DNA from: Onthophagus taurus
Taxonomy: Eukaryota > Arthropoda > Insecta > Coleoptera > Scarabaeidae
NCBI RefSeq assembly: GCF_036711975.1
Contig: NC_091972.1
Location: 3,973,001 to 4,037,000, forward strand
Length of the DNA stretch: 64,000 nucleotides
Reading direction: 5' to 3'
In this document: positions 25,101 through 32,973 of the stretch, one piece after another
Layout: the number at the start of each line of letters is the position of its first letter
Position numbering within the stretch: the first letter of the stretch is position 1
Program-made: the position numbers and the translations under genes
Notes under the pieces: model-generated
Database searches by the model: none
Told to the model about the DNA's origin: nothing
What the model saw: only the letters and a program-made list of their open reading frames with translations

Positions 25101-28100
25101 TTTTTGGTGTAATTCGTTAGAGCTTGTTTATATTTCTCCCATTCACCTAATGTCTTGGCCCGGTTGAAAAGCTTTCGGACCTCTTGTCTTTCGGAGCTAA
25201 GAGATTCGTTCCACCAGGGTGTGCCCCGATTACTACTTTTCACCTTCAGTGGACTGCTACTGTGATATGCAGAGCGAATTGCCACGGAGATCTGCTCCGT
25301 GGCTATTTCAACCTGATCACAGTTCCTAACGGTTGCGATAACACTAGTTAGGTTATCTGCAAGGCAACTCTTAAACAGATCCCAATTAGTGCTACGGGGA
25401 TTACGGTACGTACAGTCCGATTTCATCCCTAGATCAATTTTAAATTGAATATGTGTATGATCTGAACACGACGGTTCAGAGGATACCCTCCAGGAGGTTA
25501 TCTTAGAGCTTAATATAATTGAGCTGAACGTAATGTCTCTATTTCTGGTAACAAAGGTTGGTTTGGCGCCTACATTATTAACAGTAAGCCCCTCCCCTAA
25601 TAGGTAGTCAAAAAGTAACTCACCTCTTTCATTTGTGTTGGTACGTATATTATGGTAGAGGTGAAATTTTTCTCAAATATGATTTGATCCACAATCATAA
25701 TAGTGTTTATGGAAATCCGGTTGGGGTTTAACCACTTTTTAAAATTGCATTATACGCTGCATTTTATGCAATTGTATTTGCAATATTAGAAAATTATTTC
25801 CCCAAAACAAAATTAAATCTTATTTTCAGTTATCTTTTTCGCCAACAACTCCAGTTTGGAGTCACGTAAAACTGTTGGGTCTCCTTGGTTGTATACTATC
25901 ATTATCAGGATTTATGGTATTAATATGCGCTTTCATTGGATTTTTCGTTGGAATAAATACTTTTGCTTTTATGGTAGCGGAGGTAATTAATTTAAATTAG
26001 TAAATAAAACGTTACTATTTTAATAATTATTTTGATTTTACCCATTAGGTTGTGTTAATTTTCTTAAGAACACTGCATACCATCATCAAGTATAGTCTTC
26101 ATTTGTATGATATGCGCAACGAAGGAAGCGGCGTTTCCCCAAATGATGCGGCGAGAGTTTGGGAAAAACGAGGACCGGTTATTTATTATATCGAATTAAT
26201 ATTTGAAATGGCCGCTTTAATTGTCGATTTTATTCACCACGCTCATATGTTGTTGTGGAGTAATATTTTCTTGTCAATGGCGAGTTTGGTGATTTGTATG
26301 CAACTGCGATATTTGTTCCAAGAGATTCAAGAACGTTTTAAGAGACATAGAAATTATGTTTTAGTTAAAAATCATCTTGAAACTAAGTGGGTTTCTTTAT
26401 TTATTTTATTATAATTTAGTTTGAATATATTTGTTAATTGTAGTTATCCAATGGCTACACCTGAAGAGTTATCTGATAATTCGGATAATTGTGCTATTTG
26501 TTGGGAGAAAATGGATGCTGCAAGAAAATTACCTTGTTCCCATTTATTTCATAAGTAATTATTACTTATTTCCATCTTTATTTCTGGGTTAATTTTTTTG
26601 TTATCGCTTTTAGCGCTTGTTTACAATCTTGGTTGGAGCAACATACATCATGCCCTACATGTCGTATGACTCTAAGCATACATACATCATTATCTAATCG
26701 TCCAAACCCGCCGGATTTGCAAGCGGATGCAATGCAACCTATGAGGAGACAATTAAATTTCTTTCATTTTGATGGTACTTTGGAGTTTTATTTTAAATCA
26801 TTTTATTACTTAAATTTCTTTTAGGATCGAGATATGTTTCTTGGTTGCCAAGTTTTTCAGTGGAAGTGAGTCGATCTTTAAGACCAGATGGAATTGTCGC
26901 TAATTCGCAATTAGACCAAAATGCAAGACGGGTAAATAAATTTGTATTTATGATTAGTAGGGCACGGATCTTTTGTAACAAAACGATACGATTTCCCCCC
27001 TCCACTCGTTCTCAGCAGAAAATTTTATAAAAAAGTTGTTCTAAATTAAATTCTAAACCGATTTTCTCAGCAAAAAATATAAAAATTCTTTTGAGGTTAT
27101 GTTCTTAATTATTGATCAAATCAAAAATTTTTATTAACAATATTTGTTTAGAATTACTTCAGGAACAGTGTTTGTTAATACAATTTTTTGCTAACTTGAA
27201 ATTTTAATTTCCCTCTGAATAGTATGCTATCAAAATTAATTATCTCGATAATTATTGTTTTTATCAAAAAATGTTTTAAATGAAATTTGTTTCAATTTCG
27301 ATTTTGAATCAAATATCTTAATAAAAAAATTTTACATCTCTATTAATTAAGCGTCTAAGTGTAATTATGTATGAAAATGAAAAATTATTATTTTGAGGTT
27401 ATCTCCTTAATTATTGATTAAATCAAAAAAAAATGTTGACAAAGTTTGTTTAGAATTGTTTCAGGAACAATTTTTGTTAACACAATTTTTTTCTAACTTG
27501 AAATTTTAATTTCCCACTGAACAGTATGCTACAAACATTAATATTTTTGAGGTTATATCCTTATTGTTGATTTAATCAAAAAATGTTGTTAACAAAATTT
27601 GTTTAGAATTTTTTCAGGGACAGTGTTTGTTAACACAATTTTTTTCTAACTTGAAATTTTAATTTCCCTCTGAATAGTATGCTATCAAAATTAATTATCT
27701 CGATAATTATTGTTTTTATCAAAAAATGTTTTAAATGAAATTTGTTTCAATTTCGATTTTGAATCAAATATCTTAATAAAAAAATTTTACATCTCTATTA
27801 ATTAAGCGTCTAAGTGTAATTATGTATGAAAATGAAAAATTATTATTTTGAGGTTATCTCCTTAATTATTGATTAAATCAAAAAAAATGTTGACAAAGTT
27901 TGTTTAGAATTGTTTCAGGAACAATTTTTGTTAACACAATTTTTTTCTAACTTGAAATTTTAATTTCCCACTGAACAGTATGCTACAAACATTAATATTT
28001 TGGAGGTTATATCCTTATTGGTGATTTAATCAAAAAATGTTGTTAACAAAATTTGTTTAGAATTTTTTCAGGAACAGTGTTTGTTAACACAATTTTTTTC

Positions 28101-30348
28101 TAACTTGAAATTTTAATTTCCCTCTGAATAGTATGCTATCAAAATTAATTATCTCGATAATTATTGTTTTTATCAAAAAATGTTTTAAATGAAATTTGTT
28201 TCAATTTCGATTTTGAATCAAATATCTTAATAAAAAAAATTTACATCTCTATTAATTAAGCGTCTAAGTGTAATTATGTATGAAAATGAAAAATTATTAT
28301 TTTGAGGTTATCTCCTTAATTATTGATTAAATCAAAAAAAAATGTTGACAAAGTTTGTTTAGAATTGTTTCAGGAACAATTTTTGTTAACACAATTTTTT
28401 TCTAACTTGAAATTTTAATTTCCCACTGAACAGTATGCTACAAACATTAATATTTTTGAGGTTATATCCTTATTGTTGATTTAATCAAAAAATGTTGTTA
28501 ACAAAATTTGTTTAGAATTTTTTCAGGAACAGTGTTTGTTAACACAATTTTTTTCTAACTTGAAATTTTAATTTCCCTCTGAATAGTATGCTATCAAAAT
28601 TAATTATCTCGATAATTATTTTTTTTATCAAAAAATGTTTTAAATGAAATCTGTTTCAATTTCGATTTTGAATCAAATATCTTAATAAAAAAATTTTACA
28701 TCTCTATTAATTAAGCGTCTAAGTGTAATTATGTATGAAAATGAAAAATTATTATTTTGAGGTTATCTCCTTAATTATTGATTAAATCAAAAAAAATGTT
28801 GACAAAGTTTGTTTAGAATTGTTTCAGGAACAATTTTTGTTAACACAATTTTTTTCTAACTTGAAATTTTAATTTCCCACTGAACAGTATGCTACAAACA
28901 TTAATATTTTTGAGGTTATATCCTTATTGTTGATTTAATCAAAAAATGTTGTTAACAAAATTTGTTTAGAATTTTTTCAGGAACAGTGTTTGTTAACACA
29001 ATTTTTTTCTAACTTGAAATTTTAATTTCCCTCTGAATAGTATGCTATCAAAATTAATTATCTCGATAATTATTGTTTTTATCAAAAAATGTTTTAAATG
29101 AAATTTGTTTCAATTTCGATTTTGAATCAAATATCTTAATAAAAAAAATTTACATCTCTATTAATTAAGCGTCTAAGTGTAATTATGTATGAAAATGAAA
29201 AATTATTATTTTGAGGTTATCTCCTTAATTATTGATTAAATCAAAAAAAAATGTTGACAAAGTTTGTTTAGAATTGTTTCAGGAACAATTTTTGTTAACA
29301 CAATTTTTTTCTAACTTGAAATTTTAATTTCCCACTGAACAGTATGCTACAAACATTAATATTTTTGAGGTTATATCCTTATTGTTGATTTAATCAAAAA
29401 ATGTTGTTAACAAAATTTGTTTAGAATTTTTTCAGGAACAGTGTTTGTTAACACAATTTTTTTCTAACTTGAAATTTTAATTTCCCTCTGAATAGTATGC
29501 TATCAAAATTAATTATCTCGATAATTATTGTTTTTATCAAAAAATGTTTTAAATGAAATTTGTTTCAATTTCGATTTTGAATCAAATATCTTAATAAAAA
29601 AATTTTACATCTCTATTAATTAAGCGTCTAAGTGTAATTATGTATGAAAATGAAAAATTATTATTTTGAGGTTATCTCCTTAATTAATGATTAAATCAAA
29701 AAAAAATGTTGACAAAGTTTGTTTAGAATTGTTTCAGGAACAATTTTTGTTAACACAATTTTTTTCTAACTTGAAATTTTAATTTCCCACTGAACAGTAT
29801 GCTGTTCTTTTAATCAAGATTTTCTGAGAACGAGTGGAGGGGGGAAATCGTATCGTTTTGTTCCAAAAGTTCCGTGCCCTGATGATTAGTATTAGTTATA
29901 ATTTTAGTTTACTACTTTTTAAGGTTCAACAATTATTTCCTCATATTCCCATCCCGACTATCATTGAGGATTTACGCGTCACAAGATCAGTTGAATTAAC
30001 AGTTGAAAATATAATCGATGAAAGACTCGTTGTGCCACCGCGATTACGAGAAGAACAAATGGAAGAAAACAATTCAAACAGTTTATTGGAGAGTTTATCA
30101 CAAACGAGTACAACCTCGAAAGGATGGGAAGATTTATCAGAAAATATAGAAACGTAAGATCCATTGGTACTTAATTTATTTAAACCTCAATTTGTTTTAA
30201 TTAAAGGGAGGATTCTGCGAGTTTGGCGGGTCGCTTTTCAAAGTCGCCTGAAGAAAGAGAACGAATATTAAATAAGCGAAAAGAACAGATGCGTCAACTG
30301 GCCAGGAAGCGTTACATTGAGAAGCAAAGGTCCAGATCTCAGAGTTGA
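2558..30348 (+). CDS. AMFR: E3 ubiquitin-protein ligase AMFR (gp78), nine coding exons
   Basis: Coding exons: 2558-2818, 18077-18334, 25830-25982, 26049-26386, 26444-26554, 26614-26774, 26825-26931, 29924-30153, 30207-30348. All have GT/AG borders and sum to 1761 nt, 586 aa plus stop. Human AMFR is 643 aa. The order matches gp78: an N-terminal multi-pass membrane region (exons 1-4, with GDLRVSERQHLKDKFWN and KDRFEY-LSFSPTTP as anchors), a RING finger at about residues 353-390 (CAIC, LPCSHLFH, CPTC), then HFDGSRYVSWLPSFSVEV, a CUE domain from about 455 (LFPHIP, DLRVTRSVE), and a basic helix like the G2BR (RFSKSPEERERIL) at the C terminus. The family is an ER-membrane ligase in ERAD that works with the E2 UBE2G2. 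The human C-terminal p97-binding VIM segment has no counterpart before the stop. Introns 1, 2 and 7 are inflated by transposons. Confidence 0.95.
3599..4070 (+). pseudogene. Decayed mariner transposase
   Basis: Segments read CREWFQKFKNGEFDVEDKER, then EDSCQTQEEIAHRLKTLEMI, KQGNG, and in another frame LLARHKRKGFLHRIVTGDEK followed by WIHYDN and LLYDND. This is the order of a mariner transposase of the SETMAR/Hsmar1-like type: helix-turn-helix, then the TGDEKW catalytic D, then the D of HDNARP (here YDNDNP). There are internal deletions, frame changes and a stop after WIHYDNP. It lies in AMFR intron 1 next to the left end of the satellite-bearing piggyBac element and is not functional. Confidence 0.85.
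4122..6052. mobile_element. Nonautonomous piggyBac-type element filled with satellite
   Basis: TTAA at 4118-4121 and 6053-6056 flanks inverted ends: CCCTAAAGCTAAACT on the left and, reversed, CCCTAGAAAGCTAAAGT on the right. A TTAA duplication with CCC-starting ends is the piggyBac hallmark. There is no transposase. Almost the whole interior (4265-6030) is a tandem array. The insertion lies in AMFR intron 1. The call rests on the ends and the TTAA pair. Confidence 0.75.
4265..6030. repeat. Dimeric satellite, about 225-bp monomers in 450-bp pairs
   Basis: The landmark ttagccgtcttgagagac recurs at about 4491, 4704, 4931, 5154, 5381, 5604 and 5831. After the first step the spacings alternate 227 and 223 bp. 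Two monomer types alternate: one has aaaatcattagaaag and ggatatcttt, the other aaaatcgttagaaag and ggacatcttt. This is a two-monomer higher-order repeat of about 450 bp, nearly four times over. A module, cattcgggtttagccg with neighbouring gaactaatactaga, also occurs outside the array at 8565-8850 and 32297-32530. Confidence 0.9.
6057..8060. other. AMFR intron 1 sequence, nothing recognised
   Basis: AT-rich intronic DNA without a recognisable exon, transposon terminus or RNA gene. Confidence 0.5.
8062..8251. mobile_element. Tigger/pogo-like MITE
   Basis: A 190-bp element with TA on both sides. Inverted ends are cagtggaatctcacataacg on the left and, reversed, cagtggaacctcgcttaacg on the right. 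The CAGTGGAACCTCG start is typical of pogo/Tigger-group miniature elements. No coding capacity. Confidence 0.8.
8255..8540 (-). pseudogene. 3' end of a LINE reverse-transcriptase gene
   Basis: Read on the minus strand the segment contains KKPRGRPRTRWQDN, then RNW and RHKLKEVKPHSEL just before the end. This is the conserved C-terminal tail (GRPRxRWxD) of RTE-like and related LINE reverse transcriptases found throughout arthropods. Everything upstream of the tail is missing, so it is a 5'-truncated copy. It abuts the MITE at 8062-8251. Confidence 0.6.
8565..8850. repeat. Palindromic repeat cluster (tagttctag / gggtttagccg family)
   Basis: Alternating forward and reversed copies of gggtttagccg...cgtctc...gacggctaaaccc, joined by runs of agttctag and gtgttagttctag. 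For example, tttgggtttagccg at about 8689 and cggctaaacccgaatgat at about 8713 form a near-perfect hairpin. The same module is part of the satellite monomer at 4265-6030 and of the cluster at 32297-32530. Confidence 0.7.
10114..10146. repeat. (TA)n microsatellite
   Basis: About sixteen uninterrupted TA dinucleotides lie within the GQN copy 1 gene remnant. They add a run of alternating Tyr/Ile codons on the minus strand, a sign that the frame is no longer maintained. Confidence 0.95.
10729..11779. mobile_element. Foldback element with CAGGGTGATTC ends
   Basis: A 1,051-bp element flanked by TA. The outer ends cagggtgattcacataagaa and its reverse complement begin arms of roughly 450-500 bp that are inverted copies of each other. 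For example, gtgtaccgagggtattaatt near 10930 pairs with aattaatacccttggtacac near 11560. No transposase. It interrupts the GQN copy 1 coding sequence. A second copy of the family is at 39874-44040. Confidence 0.85.
11926..12958 (-). pseudogene. 5'-truncated LINE (CR1/L2/Jockey-like) C-terminal part
   Basis: A 223-codon minus-strand frame (12282-12953) reads KCLGLTTDNTFRFKAQI, then LKNKLCDSLVLSHFNF, RIQKVQNSCLRFIFGIRKYD and WHRMDIRRELHSLVLFHKIV. This is the region downstream of the reverse-transcriptase domain in CR1/L2/Jockey-type LINEs. The 3' side has an AATAAA signal (gtctttattgcaca on the plus strand) and an (ATT)n tail near 11926-11942, as expected for a LINE 3' end. The reverse-transcriptase core and endonuclease are absent. 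Confidence 0.8.
13556..13640. promoter_or_regulatory. Left subterminal palindromic cluster of the pogo-like element
   Basis: gtgcgaatgtacccca is followed directly by tggggtacattcgtac and then tggggcacattcattcg. Each is a forward or reversed version of ggGGTACATTCGTAC. Paired sites of this kind near transposon ends are usual transposase-binding sites; the function is inferred. Confidence 0.6.
14045..16114 (-). CDS. pogo/Tigger (Jerky-like) DDE transposase, 689 aa, intact
   Basis: It catalyses cut-and-paste movement of the surrounding element. The N terminus has a Pipsqueak/CENP-B-type helix-turn-helix (residues about 15-55, STRKSANKYGIKPSTLETRI). A second DNA-binding region follows (LTLEQIRKLSYQFA, DWLACYRKRN). 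The DDE_1 catalytic core shows IYNFDESGI (first Asp), LLLCDNHESHVT (second Asp) and HRLQPLDVGVFGPFK (third Asp), the usual DDD of pogo enzymes. The C-terminal half has a low-complexity Pro/Ser/Glu region, a Lys-rich coiled stretch (KETKKIEKERKNRVKEVKR) and a last domain (GSFVVVKFDKKKS, YVGEIVEKYS) that recalls a small barrel fold. The ATG lies directly after a predicted splice acceptor (ttcttttcag). No internal stops or frameshifts. Confidence 0.93.
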   Translation of the reverse strand: MVRNYKRKNTRSGIVDEEAMTSAIKEVLNKNLSTRKSANKYGIKPSTLETRINKIRKAKSGEPTTSNRLFNSKYTANQVFTKEEEDMLNEYIIISSKRHYGLTLEQIRKLSYQFAKLNNFRYPPSWDENKMAGKDWLACYRKRNANLSLRKPENTSAARSFGFNKSAVGEFFENLEQVLQKHKFTGDRIYNFDESGISTVLNTPRVLAEKTQKQVGQLVSAERGELVTFGGFICANGNTIPPLFVFPRVHYKDHFIDGAPEGSLGVATKSGWINSVIFLDVLKHMQRHTVCSKENPILLLCDNHESHVTIDAINYARENGIIYLSFPPHTTHRLQPLDVGVFGPFKSKLKTAFNDWHVSHPGKSLNIYSIPKLAKLAYFQSFNGKNITAAFEKTGIWPFNKLVFSDEDFAPVQVYHNDSAPEPSVTNAEATNDEAAPQEAPQTSPPASPVLPVVCSSSSYAMASPSTSLGIVTPEMIRPYPKIHKTTSATAKKRKIGKSRIYTDTPEKNRLEDIARAKETKKIEKERKNRVKEVKRALKLVSTEVDKSKKQKKDLESESETNTDMSLRESSASPVEDICEELETETPVLIHNIKKGSFVVVKFDKKKSVLHYVGEIVEKYSPSEYKISFLRKKQGKAGSWNFVYPNTKDEGSVLISDIILILPKSKTAATARTARIFNFGKDFSPYNIQ
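16115..16545 (-). promoter_or_regulatory. Predicted transposase promoter and 5' UTR intron
   Basis: On the minus strand a TATATATAG box lies near 16530. A short noncoding exon ends at 16395 with the donor GTAAGTATTT. The intron runs to the acceptor at 16115-16116, immediately before the ATG at 16114. This would give a spliced 5' leader with no upstream coding exon. Predicted from consensus sites only. Confidence 0.45.
16158..16217. promoter_or_regulatory. Right subterminal palindromic cluster of the pogo-like element
   Basis: aaggggtacattcgtac, then gtacgaatgtgcccca, then gaacgaacgtacccc. This is the same motif as in the left cluster (13556-13640), again in both orientations. It lies inside the predicted 5' UTR intron of the transposase gene. 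Confidence 0.6.
16585..18076. other. AMFR intron 1, 3' part; no element recognised
   Basis: No transposon ends or exons were recognised. A locally GC-richer patch at about 17330-17480 contains gtccacagctgttattgacc and a dyad ACGTGGC-TTAG-GCCACGT at 17458-17475. It could be a regulatory site. The intron ends in a pyrimidine tract and TTGCAG before exon 2. Confidence 0.4.
19489..20190 (+). pseudogene. Transposase of the CAGGGTG element, decayed
   Basis: The N-terminal part reads NATLAAELYFTRYPERRQPH, then RTFSRLAENL and SLAINPSTSCREIEQDV. This is the helix-turn-helix layout (DUF4817 type) of arthropod IS630/mariner-like transposases. Further pieces in other frames give LFVQNVTWTNE, RRLRFNVWCALLDNRML and YFQYD-stop-APAHNARVVSEFLN, matching the QQDGAPAHNA catalytic region with the Gly codon turned to TGA. 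Multiple frame breaks; inactive. Confidence 0.8.
20191..20607. mobile_element. 417-bp MITE nested in the mariner-like element
   Basis: Inverted ends are ggcacgttcagccggtgtca and, reversed from the right, ggtacgttcagcaggtgtca. The flanks carry caatg on both sides (20186-20190 and 20608-20612), a likely 5-bp target duplication. No coding capacity; superfamily not assigned. This is the fourth and innermost insertion level in AMFR intron 2. Confidence 0.75.
21624..23289 (-). pseudogene. piggyBac transposase, frameshifted
   Basis: Three minus-strand blocks follow the family order. The N-terminal block (23289-22927) is acidic and Ser-rich, ending LIDFFKLFFTDELI. The core block (22809-22369) has RRERFLQIFWMLHLHEND, REISVDESVVGLKGKISF and NKPTKWGIRIYVMAD, including the first catalytic Asp in VDES. 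The C-terminal block (22158-21624) has MGGVDRADSYSASY with the later catalytic Asp, KWWRKLFF, and a zinc-binding tail with CAVC, YICDTC and KPGLH. Frame breaks near 22240-22370 and around 21800 inactivate it. Confidence 0.9.
23353..25640 (-). pseudogene. LINE polyprotein: endonuclease remnant, partial RT, RNase H
   Basis: From right to left: an endonuclease tail (NNVGAKPTFVTRNRD, SEPSCSDHTHI), a linker (WNESLSSERQEVRKLFNRAK), a reverse-transcriptase part (GGGCPQGGVLSPLLW, QAYADDIVVMVKG, VKYLGVILDKTLSWNGHL) and an RNase H domain (ICLYTDGSKTPEGVGAGVY, IFSDSQAALQAL, IWVPGHSGVAGNEAAD). The C-terminal zinc-knuckle part (GHCRLKAHLNLLGLADD, CRLCAEEAETVEYVLCHC) is displaced to 18450-18768 by the piggyBac. 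RT motifs before the region reading YRAALDRGVEA are missing, suggesting an internal deletion near 24830-24950. RNase H plus this RT type points to the I/LOA/R1 group. Confidence 0.88.
26958..29881. mobile_element. Nonautonomous hAT-type element filled with tandem repeats
   Basis: The 8-bp duplication atgattag lies at 26950-26957 and 29882-29889. Inverted ends of about 58 bp begin tagggcacggatcttttgta on the left and, reversed, cagggcacggaacttttgga on the right, with only a few mismatches. An 8-bp duplication and CAGGG ends fit the hAT superfamily. There is no transposase; the interior is a 455-bp tandem array. It sits in AMFR intron 7, which would be about 60 nt without it. Confidence 0.85.
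27060..29800. repeat. 455-bp tandem repeat array, six copies
   Basis: gaggttatctccttaatta recurs at about 27395, 27850, 28304, 28759, 29213 and 29668, spacing 454-455 bp, with very few differences between copies. Each unit contains a diverged second half (gaggttatatccttattg), so the unit is itself an old dimer. The near identity means recent homogenisation or expansion. Confidence 0.95.
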
Positions 30349-32068
30349 AGTGATTTTTTTATTGATGGAGAGAAAATGTGGGTGTCGAATAAAAAAATGC
30401 CAAAATTCCTACTTTAACGTGATAAAAATAATAGTTTGTAAATTAATTTTTCGTTTATCTTAATTAGTTTTTAAGATTTTTGCTTAAGAGAATTTATTTT
30501 TTAAAAATGCGACTTATGATGAATCCGGTGCTCTCATTTATTGCAAAAAAAATATCGTATTTATTTTTTTTTTTATTAAAATAACATTATTATGGGAATA
30601 GCACCTAATTATTATTATTATTTCAATATATTTTCGTATTATTATTATTATATCTTTAAGTGTTATTTACTTATTTGAGTTTAATCTAGTTCCTTGTTTC
30701 TTTTTCTTTATTAATTTATATTTATAAATATATTTTTGTTAACCCACTTAAAAAAAAAAATGTCGCTTATAAATGAGAAGACTGAATTATAATCATTGAT
30801 TTCTAAGAGTGTGATAAAGAAACTAAAGTCGAAAAGATTGTGTCGTTATTTTCACATAAAAAATGTACTTCATTTAAAAAAGCATGAATTATCTTAAAAT
30901 TGACTTATTTTTTACTTCAACGTTTCGCAAATGCTCACCTTTTAGAAAAAAAGCAATTAATTAATACCGACTTTAAAAGAAAATTAAATTGTTTATTAGT
31001 GGGACTTAAATTCTTTGTAATTTGTATATCTGGGTGTAATATATTGCAACAAGGTAAAAAAATAAAAATAGATTGAGACATTTCGATTTAGAAACTAAGT
31101 AATTGCCATGCAATTATTGCGTTTTGTGGTTGTGCTGCGTGATTTAAAGATATTTGACGGGGCACATACATGTCAATGCAAAAAGCAAAGAGAAAAATTT
31201 TTAAATGTGTACATCTATTTAGAATATTGAAAGAAAACGATTAAAAACAATTAAATTTTAAAAGTAAATGATGAAATTGTATACTTAAAATACACGAAAA
31301 AATATTGGACTTGTAAAATTTTAAAATCGAAAAAATTTACATTAATGTGCTTAGTTTTGCTGTATTAAACTGAAAAATAAAATACTATTCTTAAAAGAAA
31401 TTCATTATTTTTTTTGTAAATTTTATTACACTTTATGACTAGTTTTTGGAAAAATTCAAGAATCATCATGTGGCTTAATAATTAATCAATGTGAAATAAC
31501 CCAAAAAACATGTTAAAAATAAAAAGAAAGTGCGAAAAAGTGTAGAATGTCCGAAAAATCACGAAATCAATCTGATAAACTTAAAAGTAAAGTTATTTGC
31601 ACTAAACTACCCTTGGTTTTCTTAGACTTTCGATGCATAACGACTCACTACCTGTCGTTAGATAGACTGTGTGTTAATAGACCAAAAACTAGAAACAATC
31701 GGATTTAGTCGCATTTGAGGTGTTATATTATTTGTTAACGTAATTTTTCTATTTCAATTTTATTATGGACAAGTTTAGTAATTTTCAATATTTTAAGTTT
31801 TTTAACAAGTTTATTATGAAGTCAAACTTTGCTCATTCCCTAGTCTCATTAAACAAGTAAGTTGGTTTTTTCTAGTTATTTTTTCATGAATGATTATCAA
31901 ACTTTTAATTGTTGGTTTTTCTCTTGTAAAACCTTTTAGCATTGAATAGCTCTGAGGAAGATTGAATAAACAATCGAAATATTAGCACTTTTAAAAAGTT
32001 GTTTCATTAATCATTATTTTGACCGTTAACCCTGACAAATTCATGGTTTTTGTTGTTCACGTACGGTC
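30349..32068. other. AMFR 3' UTR and AT-rich spacer
   Basis: A polyadenylation-type signal AATAAA lies at about 30388, 40 bp after the AMFR stop, and more are scattered downstream. No further gene was recognised. A short relic of the gggtttagccg repeat (agaaacaatcggatttagtc) lies near 31690. Confidence 0.5.
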
Positions 32069-32299
32069 GTGGATACTTCTTGCCGTTATATTATAGACCG
32101 AAAAATATCAGAAACCGTCGAGAAGTCCAACTCCACTACAACTTGTTCAGCAACCACGATGATAAAACTATATATTGAATTACCATACATAGACAGAAAA
32201 CAAGATTCCCTCCAATTCTGGAGTAAAAAAGAATATCTATTTTCGAAGCTAGCTAAAATAGCGCATAAACACCTCTGCATACCAGCGAGAAACGCATGA
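32069..32299 (+). pseudogene. hAT transposase C-terminal dimerisation fragment
   Basis: The open stretch ends LQFWSKKEYLFSKLAKIA, then HKHLCIPARNA. This matches the hAT C-terminal dimerisation signature (W..n...fp.La.lAr.yL.ipa.s.). Nothing upstream resembles the DDE core, so only the tail is left. Confidence 0.75.
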
Positions 32300-32530
32300 A
32301 TATTTCTAGTTCTAGTGTTAGTTCTATTCTTCTTTTAATAAAAATATACCAAACATTTTTAACATTTAAAACTAGAACTAGAAACATTCGGGTATAGCCG
32401 CACGTCTCTCAAGACTGCTAAACCCGAATGATTCTAGTTCTAGATCTTGTGTTAGTTCTAGTTTTACACTAACGCTATCACTAGAACTAACACAAGACCT
32501 AGAACTAGTTGGGTTAGTCGTGCGTCTTCA
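32297..32530. repeat. Palindromic repeat cluster, second copy
   Basis: It contains tagttctagtgttagttct, cattcgggtatagccgcacg and the reversed gctaaacccgaatgattcta, arranged as hairpins as in the cluster at 8565-8850. It follows directly on the hAT fragment. Confidence 0.7.
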
Positions 32531-32973
32531 GACCCAACCCGGAATTTGCAACCCAACCTCTGCTCCATGCCCAACACGACATTTGAGAAATTTGCACTGG
32601 TTTAAATGTTAATTAACCTAACTCAAAGTGGAATTTCTACACAAAATTCTGAAATAAATCAGGTATACATTATAGGTTATCTTTATATTATATTAGTTTA
32701 GTTTATGGTAAACAATGACATTTTAGTCGTTGTGCATCCAAAACCTAAGAAACAACCGTATTTCCCCTGAAAATATGCGTTTTAACCAAATGTGCTACGA
32801 AAATACACTGTTAATTCTATACCTGAGAGCTAAAGGGGTGTAAGTCCAATTCTAACAAAAATGAACTAATGCTCAAATAAGAATACTCTACAACCCAGTA
32901 TTTCATTTTTAGTAACATTATTTAAAAAAACTTTATTACGAGGAAAAATGTTTCGATTATAAAGAAATAGGTC

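Larger units (their letters stand above)
18347..25640 (-). mobile_element. I/LOA-type LINE in AMFR intron 2, carrying nested elements
   Basis: The identical 12-mer gtacgtatatta flanks the unit at 18335-18346 and 25641-25652, a LINE-type target duplication. The 3' end (left, minus orientation) finishes in a (TAATG)n tail. The 5' end is truncated inside the endonuclease. About 2.7 kb is LINE (18347-18768 and 23353-25640); the rest is a piggyBac inserted at a TTAA. Removing the piggyBac restores an open frame across the junction (YAKVFIN to ATVKPGNIL), so the LINE was there first. Confidence 0.9.

Noticed and set aside
29834-30157. 107-aa protein starting MEGGNRIV
   Set aside because: The first 30 residues are translated transposon end and intron; the true AMFR exon starts at 29924. 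The look-alike on the minus strand at 26793-27005 is simply the other inverted end.
31900-32060. Possible LINE tail (gaggaagattgaataaacaatcg)
   Set aside because: The text recalls 3' regions of some insect retroelements, but no reverse-transcriptase codons or target duplication support it.
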